Assembly: GCA_948567375.1 (NCBI GenBank)
Contig: OX419762.1
Coordinates: 4,780,001-4,844,000 of the forward strand
Origin: Lunularia cruciata
Lineage: Eukaryota; Streptophyta; Marchantiopsida; Lunulariales; Lunulariaceae
Direction: 5' to 3'
DNA: 64,000 bases
The notes beneath the pieces were generated by a model. That model ran no database searches and was not told where the DNA came from. It worked only from the letters and a program-made list of their open reading frames with translations. The translations under genes and the position numbers were made by a program. Each line of letters opens with the position of its first letter. Position 1 is the first letter of the stretch. Below, piece by piece: positions 58,035 to 64,000 of this stretch.

Positions 58035-60780
58035 ATGCAATGTCCTTGTTGTGCAATTGTTGCTCAAATGCTTGCATCAACACCGGTGCATGTGTCAAAT
58101 TGGCAATAGGATCCCAGGTTGCTTCATACAGGGAGTAACCTTTCCACTATACTAGATAGTCCACCTACGGATGGCGAGTACCACACATGCATTTTTGGAA
58201 AATACGCTCTACTTCATATTCCTCTCTACCATCAATGAGTGTCAAACAAGGTCAAATGTCTTGTGTGGAATGACCTTGGCCTAATTGGAAGCATATCTAC
58301 ATAGTAGGAAAATATGGAACACTGGATGGATCTTCATGTGTGGTGGTAGCTCAAGGTGATAGGCCACATCAACGACACAACAAAGAATCAAGAAAGGCCC
58401 AATAAAACAAGGTCTAAGCTTACAAGGTCCACTAATGTGATGCTGGTTGTTGATAGCCATACTTGATCTCCAACATTGAACTCCATGTGCCTATAGTGTG
58501 CATCAACATACTACTTTTGTTGATTTTGTGCAATTCGTAATTTATGCTTGGTGCTCTCCACACCTTGTTGGATTCTAGAAACAAATGTGTTGACTACATT
58601 GACCTTGGTAGCCATTGGATGGACCTTCATCAAGCTAGAAGGTGTGAAGGGATGCTCACCATACATGAGCAAGAATGGAGTGACCTGGATGGATGCATTC
58701 ACTGAATTGTTGTAAGCAAATTCTACCAACTGGAGTAGGGTGTCCCACCTCTCTTGCTCTTCTTAGGTAAAGTCGTGTAACATGTCTTCCATTGTGCGAT
58801 TAGCCTGCTCCATTTGGCCATCTGTTTGTAGGTGGTAAGCTGTGGACATGGCTAACTTGGTTTTGAAGAAACCAAAGAGTGTTTGCCAAAACAAACTGGT
58901 GAATTGAGTACCTCTATTGATGATAAGTACTCTAGACAAGCCATCGTGAGAGAAGATTGCATCTAAGTATAATTGAGCTAGTTGTGGAGCGGTCATATCC
59001 TTGGTGGTAGGGCATACATGAATCATTTTGTTGAGCCAATCTGCAAAGACCACAATGGAGTCAAACCCTGAGGTGGTCTTGCGTAATTCATAGATGAGAT
59101 CCATACTTACTTGTTCCTAATGTTGGGTAGGAGTGGGGAGAGGTTGAAGGAGCCCTACAGGAGTTTGATTAGAAGCTTTGTTCTATTGACAAAGTAGGCA
59201 GCTGTGCACATAGTCTATCACATCGTTGCTCATCTTAGGCCAATAGTAATGGCGCTGGACTGCATCCAAGGTCTTGTCCACTCTGACATGACCTACAATG
59301 GCCAAATCATGACATCTGCTAGAATGATGGTGCATAATTCTAGGACATTTGGGATCCATAATCTACCATCATAAAAGGTGAGTCCTAGGGTGCTTTTGAC
59401 ACTTTTGGATGATTGCGCTTCTACAATCTGTGGATTAGTTTTTGTAGCAACCAGAATCTTTGGCCAAAATTTAGGGTTAATTTTAACCTCTACCACCAAG
59501 TTGTTTGCCATTGGCATGCGGATGAATGCATCTACAAGTTGCTTCTTACCTTCTACGTAGGTGATTGTCATGTTGAAGCATTGTCGTTACTCTGCCCATT
59601 GAATCTGGCAATAAGATAGATCCTTCTACGTCTTGAGGTAGACTAGAGGTTTGTGGTCTGTTTCTACTACAAATGCCTTCTCCCCCAGATAGTGCTTCCA
59701 ATGCTTGGTTGCCGGAATGATAGCTAGCTCTTCTCATTCTATGGTGTGGTAGTTGCGCTCTACCAATAACAACTTTTGAGAGAAATATGCAATTGGATGC
59801 CATTTGTCATGCCACTCTTGTTGTAAGATTGTTCTTATTGCTACGCTTGATGCATCTATAACCAACTTGATTGGACATTTTGGGTCATATCACTTCACAA
59901 TTGGTGCATGTAGCAAGGTGGCTTTCAATTCTTGAAAGGCCAACTCTTGTGTAGTTCTCCATATCCACTTCTTCCCCTTGCCAAGTAGTGCCATTAAAGG
60001 TTGTGCAACCTTGGAAAAGTCCTTGACAAATCTATGATAGAATCCTATCAACCCTAAGAAGCTCTTGAGTTAAGTTTGATCTTCAGGAGAACTCCATTTT
60101 TTAATGACCTCTATTTTAACCATCAATACTTGAATGCCCTCTATACTTAATCTATGCCCCAAGTAGTCTACTTCAGACTTGCCAAACTTGCACTTTGAGA
60201 TTTGGCATACAATAGATTCTATCTTAGAATTTGGAGGACCTCTCATAGATGTTGTTTGTATTCTATCATTGTGCTACTATATACTAAGATATTGTCCAAG
60301 AAGACAATAACAAACTTATCCCAATATGGACAAAATATGTCATTCATTAGACTAATGAAAGTGGCAGGTGCATTGGTGAGGCCAAAGGCATCACAAGATA
60401 CTCAAAGTGGCCATACTTGGTTCAAAAAGAAATTTTGTACACATCTTCCTCTGCAATTTGGATTTGATTGTAATCGCTCTGCAAGTCTAATTTGGTGAAG
60501 TATTTCATTCCATGGAGTTGATCAAATAGGTCATCCATGCAAGGTAAGGGGTATTTGTTCTTCATTGTTTGCTGATTGAGACCTTGATAGTCAATGCAGA
60601 TGTGCATTGTACAATCATTCTTCTTCACAAACAAGATAGGAGCTCCATATGGTGATATGCTAGGTTGGATGAACCCCATCTGCAACATCTCCTCAATTTA
60701 AGTCTTACACTCCTCCAACTCATGAGATGATAGGCGATATAGGGCCTTACAAGGAGGTGTTTTCCTCGAGAGTGTCTCAA
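58035..60780 (-). pseudogene. pol of element C: reverse transcriptase, RNase H, integrase
   Basis: Same order as in B. RT is at about 60100-60780, with SPYGAPILFVKKNDCTMHIC and [15 protein letters not shown]; the catalytic box reads VIVFLDN, so the second Asp is Asn. RNase H is about 59570-60060 (IDASSVAI). Integrase is 58511-59570, with the first Asp in MDLIYELRKTTSGF, then INRGTQFTS, where the usual Asp is Asn, and RTMEDML. The C-terminal part down to 58035 is frame-shifted. Several stops are present. The protein is close to B's throughout. Confidence 0.9.
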
Positions 60781-61198
60781 TTTTATGATCTACTCTCCTT
60801 TTTGGTGGTAATTTGGAGGGTAGATCATCAGGAAAGACATCTTGAAATTCATCCACCATAGCCTTCAATTTCTCAAGAATTTGTCCATTGAGTTATGCAC
60901 TCTGGACTTCTCTTATTAGACCCATGAAACATCTATCGGTCTTATAGACAATTGCTATCCCTATGACATATAGAGGTAGTTCCTACCTATGTGATTTTTC
61001 TTTAACCCCAATGATTGACCATTGGTGGGTTCTCATTACTTTCTTCCTCTAATATACCATAGGGTTGTAATTCTCTATCCATGGCATGCCTAAGATTGCA
61101 TCATAACGAGCTAATTGTATCACTTGCCACTCAATTGCTTCTTGATATTCTCTTGTAAGGAGTGCTACCCGTCTAGGTAATGATTCAATCCTCTTTGT

Positions 61199-61498
61199 TT
61201 ACCTGTTAGGCAACTCTATTTCTTTACTCCCATCTCTCTCTAGATCCATTCCCAATCTTATTGCAACAGAGCAAGATAAGAAATTCTTTGTTGCTCTTGG
61301 ATCGATTAATACTCTTACTTGATTGCCTTCTAGGACTCCATTCACAACAATCAATTGTGAGGTTGCCTTTTGCAATCTTTGCGCATTAGTCTTCTTCCTT
61401 CCCTCGCTTCTTTGCTTCCTTATTGAGGCAATAAGGCCGCAAGGTACATTTACTTGCAATCTTTGTTTTTTTAGTGATTTCCACCTCCTCTTCTTCAA
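61199..61498 (-). pseudogene. Aspartic protease of element C
   Basis: QLIVVNGVLEGNQVRVLIDP, then RATKNFLSCSVAIRLGM. The family's catalytic D-S/T-G-A-T reads D-P-R-A-T here, so the active site is destroyed. The rest of the fold signature is easily seen. Confidence 0.85.
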
Positions 61499-61560
61499 TG
61501 TGCCTCTCCATGTTGTTCAAAGATTGCTTGTATGAGGCCAAGGGCCTCTAGGGAAATGAG

Positions 61561-62554
61561 TGCAAAAATTGGTAGATATGTGCCCAATACAACCACAATT
61601 GTAACAACGGCATTGTTCTCCTTGAGTTCCTTCTCCTTGTGGAACTCTATCTCTTTGATCTTCTACTTATCCACACTCTCCTTGAAGCGCTCGTGCTCCT
61701 CGATCTTGACCTCAAAGGTTACCCAATTCCATTGGTATTGGTCAACGCATGGGTCGCATTTCTACCCAATAATGTTGAGGTGGAACTACTTCTTCACCTC
61801 CACCTAGTGCTCTTGCTATTCTCTGCAAACAAGCAATGGCTTCAAATGTTGTGCAAGGATTTAGCACCATGACTTCTTGGCAAATCTGCTCCTTTAACCC
61901 TTGTTTGAAATTTTTTAGAGCCTCTTCTGGACTCATGTTGGTTATTGCAACATGTGGATCCAAAAATGCCTCCACATAATCTTGTACATTGTTCTTCTGT
62001 CTCAATCCCCATAGTCGGGTTCAAGCCATCTGCACAGAATCCACTGATTGGAAACTCTTTAGTAATCCTTCTTGCATTGCTATCCACGTGACCTCCCTTC
62101 TATCTGCCAACATGGATCGTACCCAAGCATCATACCATGTGAGGGCTTTATCGGTCAAGTACCCACATGCAAACACGCTTGTAGCATGCTCCGTGATCTC
62201 TATTGAGAACAATCAGAAATATAGATTCATTCTAGAGATCCAATTTTCCACTACTCCAATCATACAATGCCCCTTGTAAGGCTTGATGTTGCCGGTCTTC
62301 TTCATCCGGAGTAGCAATGTGGCTTCATCGTTGATAGGGTTTGTAGGCACAAGTGCCTCTCCAAGTACTTCAGTCGTAGGTATTGGGTTTTGAGACAGCT
62401 CTTTTTTTTGCATGGCTTGATTGTTCTTGAGGATCTGCACTTGACTTTGTACTGTCTTCATGGTCATCTTACTCTCTTGAAATTCATTCAACATCCCTTG
62501 CATTCCTTGCACCAGCTCTTTCAATTGCGGATCCATGGTTCTTGCAACACTCAA
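61561..62554 (-). pseudogene. gag of element C with zinc knuckle
   Basis: Starts MDPQLKELVQGMQGMLNEF (from 62536), continues with NIKPYKG, TDKALTWYDAWVRSMLADRR and QDYVEAFLDP, MSPEEALKNFKQGLKEQICQ, the usual gypsy coat motifs. A CYNCGCIGHISTNFC knuckle at about 61566-61612 is one residue longer than CX2CX4HX4C. The frame is broken at several points (62212/62213, around 62005). Element B lacks this whole region. Confidence 0.85.
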
Positions 62555-63124
62555 TTGCTAATGTCTACTTCAATACAAAGTCAATATGATCACTCTGGAA
62601 GGCGCACAAACAATTGGAACTACCATTGGGACCTCAGAAGCCATCACTTGTTGATAATACTCCTCACCAAAATTCCTAACCACAAAATCTCTAAACATCA
62701 CTTGTTGTCTCACTACATAACCAATTTCTACTTGAGTGTTGAAAGGGAGAGGATTTAAGACATTCACATCCATATCATCATAATAGAATGTAGATTGCCA
62801 AATCCTCCTCTCTATCATATATCACCATAGGTAGAATCACCGGGTTTGGTGAGTTCATCTCCTTGTCCATGAATTCTGCACCAAAGTGATAAACTAGCGA
62901 TACCTTCATTTGCTCACGTTAGATGTACATAACCTTGATGTGGAATAGATTCGAGAATGGAAAGCTAGGTGTGGGAAATTGTCCTTCCGGTGCATCCATC
63001 CCATCTGCTGTCTAAAGTCCTTCCTAAGTCTAGCAATTACTCTATGTTCTCCACCTCAAATTACTCAATTTCAGTAGTTCATGCTCTTCCAAGAGAGGTG
63101 ATCCACTTCTCTTGGACTAAGACA
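62555..63124 (-). other. 5' leader of element C
   Basis: Non-coding or decayed leader between primer site and gag; 62713-63124 is shared with B's 45609-45995. Confidence 0.6.
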
Positions 63125-63139
63125 CTTGCTCTGATACCA
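63125..63139 (-). promoter_or_regulatory. Primer-binding site of element C
   Basis: Minus strand TGGTATCAGAGCAAG, one base inside the LTR, matching initiator-Met tRNA. Confidence 0.95.
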
Positions 63140-63140
63140 T

Positions 63141-63336
63141 TGTAATACTCCAAGGACAAGAGAAGAGAGAAAACACAGATATCACACTCAAACATTCAGT
63201 TTTTGCTCTATTAGTAGAAGTACTCTTTTGGTGATACTTCTATCGGATCTATTTTGACCATCATGTATAACATCATTCTACATGCTACCAAACCCAATTT
63301 CACATCTAGATCATATGGCTAGCTCTTGGTATTTTT
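63141..63336 (-). repeat. 5' LTR of element C, short form
   Basis: Nearly the same as 57821-58016, with the same central segment missing, so the short form was the copy that moved. Its outer end runs into the next LTR through GGTATTTTTAAGACTCC. Confidence 0.85.
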
Positions 63337-64000
63337 AAGACTCCGAGGATAGGAGACCTGAAGAGAAACACACCATGAGAAACACACACTTTCACACTCA
63401 AACTGCGATGCCCCAAAGGAGCACCTTCTCTTTATTATATAGGCAAAGGAGATCTACTCCAATGAAGCTCCACCATAGGATTAGGTACATAGATAGGTGA
63501 CATGTCAGCAAGCTCCACCCTTGGATTACTTACTTGGATGGGTGACATGTCGGTCCTGGTCCTATCTGGTTGGTCAAACAAGCTTTGACTAGAGGGAATC
63601 TTTTAGGGAATCTTCTTGTAGGAATCTCAGAATCACGTGGGTGAGGTACCATTGGAAAGATCTAGATGATTCAAAGCAAGGGGAAGGGAAGGCCAGCCAT
63701 TCCTCAACGGGGGGCATCTGCACATTTTCGAGGCCTAATTCATCCGTTTAGGCCTCCAAAATTGCTTTCAAAGATTTCAGGCATATTTCGGTTCCAACTC
63801 TATTAGTAGAAGTCCTCTTTTGGTGATACCTCTTTCTGATCTATTCAGTCCATCCTGTGTAACATCCTTCCAGATGTTATCAACCCAATTCTCACCTTCA
63901 AATCATATGTCTAGCTATTGATTCTAAGGTTTTCAAATCTATTTTGGTTTTTTCCCTATTAGTAGAAGTACACTCTTGGTGATACTTCTATCTGATCTAT
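63337..64000 (-). mobile_element. Family-2 LTR, long form, cut by the window end
   Basis: Collinear with the reverse complement of B's LTRs, starting AAGACTCCGAGGATAGGAGA. The window ends within its second U3 subunit. It is the inverted partner of B's 3' LTR and so the likely right-hand recombination site of the proposed inversion. Confidence 0.85.

Larger units (their letters stand above)
57821..63336 (-). mobile_element. Family-2 gypsy element C, full structure with short LTRs
   Basis: Minus-strand element of 5.5 kb: 5' LTR 63141-63336, primer site 63125-63139, gag, protease, RT, RNase H, integrase, polypurine tract, 3' LTR 57821-58016. Unlike B it retains gag and protease, so it shows what B lost. 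Its LTRs are about 195 bp against 740-760 bp in other copies. It is bordered by the A' integrase C-terminus at one end and a long family-2 LTR at the other. Confidence 0.9.

Noticed and set aside
1-64000. tRNA, rRNA or CRISPR loci
   Set aside because: The initiator-tRNA matches are primer sites next to LTRs, not genes; no cloverleaf, rRNA block or regularly spaced repeats with unique spacers was seen.

Overview
The window is nuclear DNA from a plant, probably a land plant with a repeat-rich genome. Evidence: one spliced gene with GT-AG introns for a plant-type RING-CH/DUF3675 ubiquitin ligase, Ty3/gypsy LTR retrotransposons whose primer sites match plant initiator-Met tRNA (TGGTATCAGAGC), LINE and Ty1/copia remnants, and a pogo/Tigger-type transposase. 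I cannot name the species. No prokaryotic operons, CRISPR arrays, tRNA or rRNA genes were seen.

Layout. 1-7.1 kb: AT-rich repeat debris (a 158-bp tandem repeat, a family-2 LTR, a LINE reverse-transcriptase fragment, an inverted/direct repeat cluster near 5.5-6.5 kb). 7.1-26 kb: a less AT-rich island carrying the only convincing host gene (coding exons 20627-22660, seven coding exons, 318 aa), with a GC-rich, G-tract-bearing upstream region, a LINE tail and four copies of a ~100-bp dispersed repeat (S). 26-31.9 kb: very AT-rich DNA with a fifth S copy and nothing else recognised. 31.9-33.7 kb: decayed pogo/Tigger transposase. 34.7-34.9 kb: copia RNase H remnant. 36.5-64 kb: a nested, rearranged pile of Ty3/gypsy elements.

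The gypsy pile can be read as history. Family-1 element A (36.5-38.9 kb, plus) is broken inside integrase by a second family-1 element A' (38.9-44.85 kb, plus). A' is itself broken in integrase by family-2 elements B (44854-49767, plus) and C (57821-63336, minus). The missing 3' halves of A' (57310-57820) and of A (52163-56816) lie further right but on the minus strand. The broken ends match, and a five-base target-site pair (CCTAA/CCCAA) is now 18 kb apart. This fits an inversion of about 13.6 kb (roughly 49768-63336) between oppositely oriented family-2 LTRs. The inverted part also holds a 3.8-kb insertion (52641-56418) with a perfect 5-bp duplication, TG...CA ends, no visible LTRs and no pol genes. 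It carries a decayed coding region for an acidic, long coiled-coil protein. It is the least explained object in the window.

All mobile-element genes here are broken by stops, many of which look like C-to-T changes, and frameshifts. The RING-CH gene appears intact.
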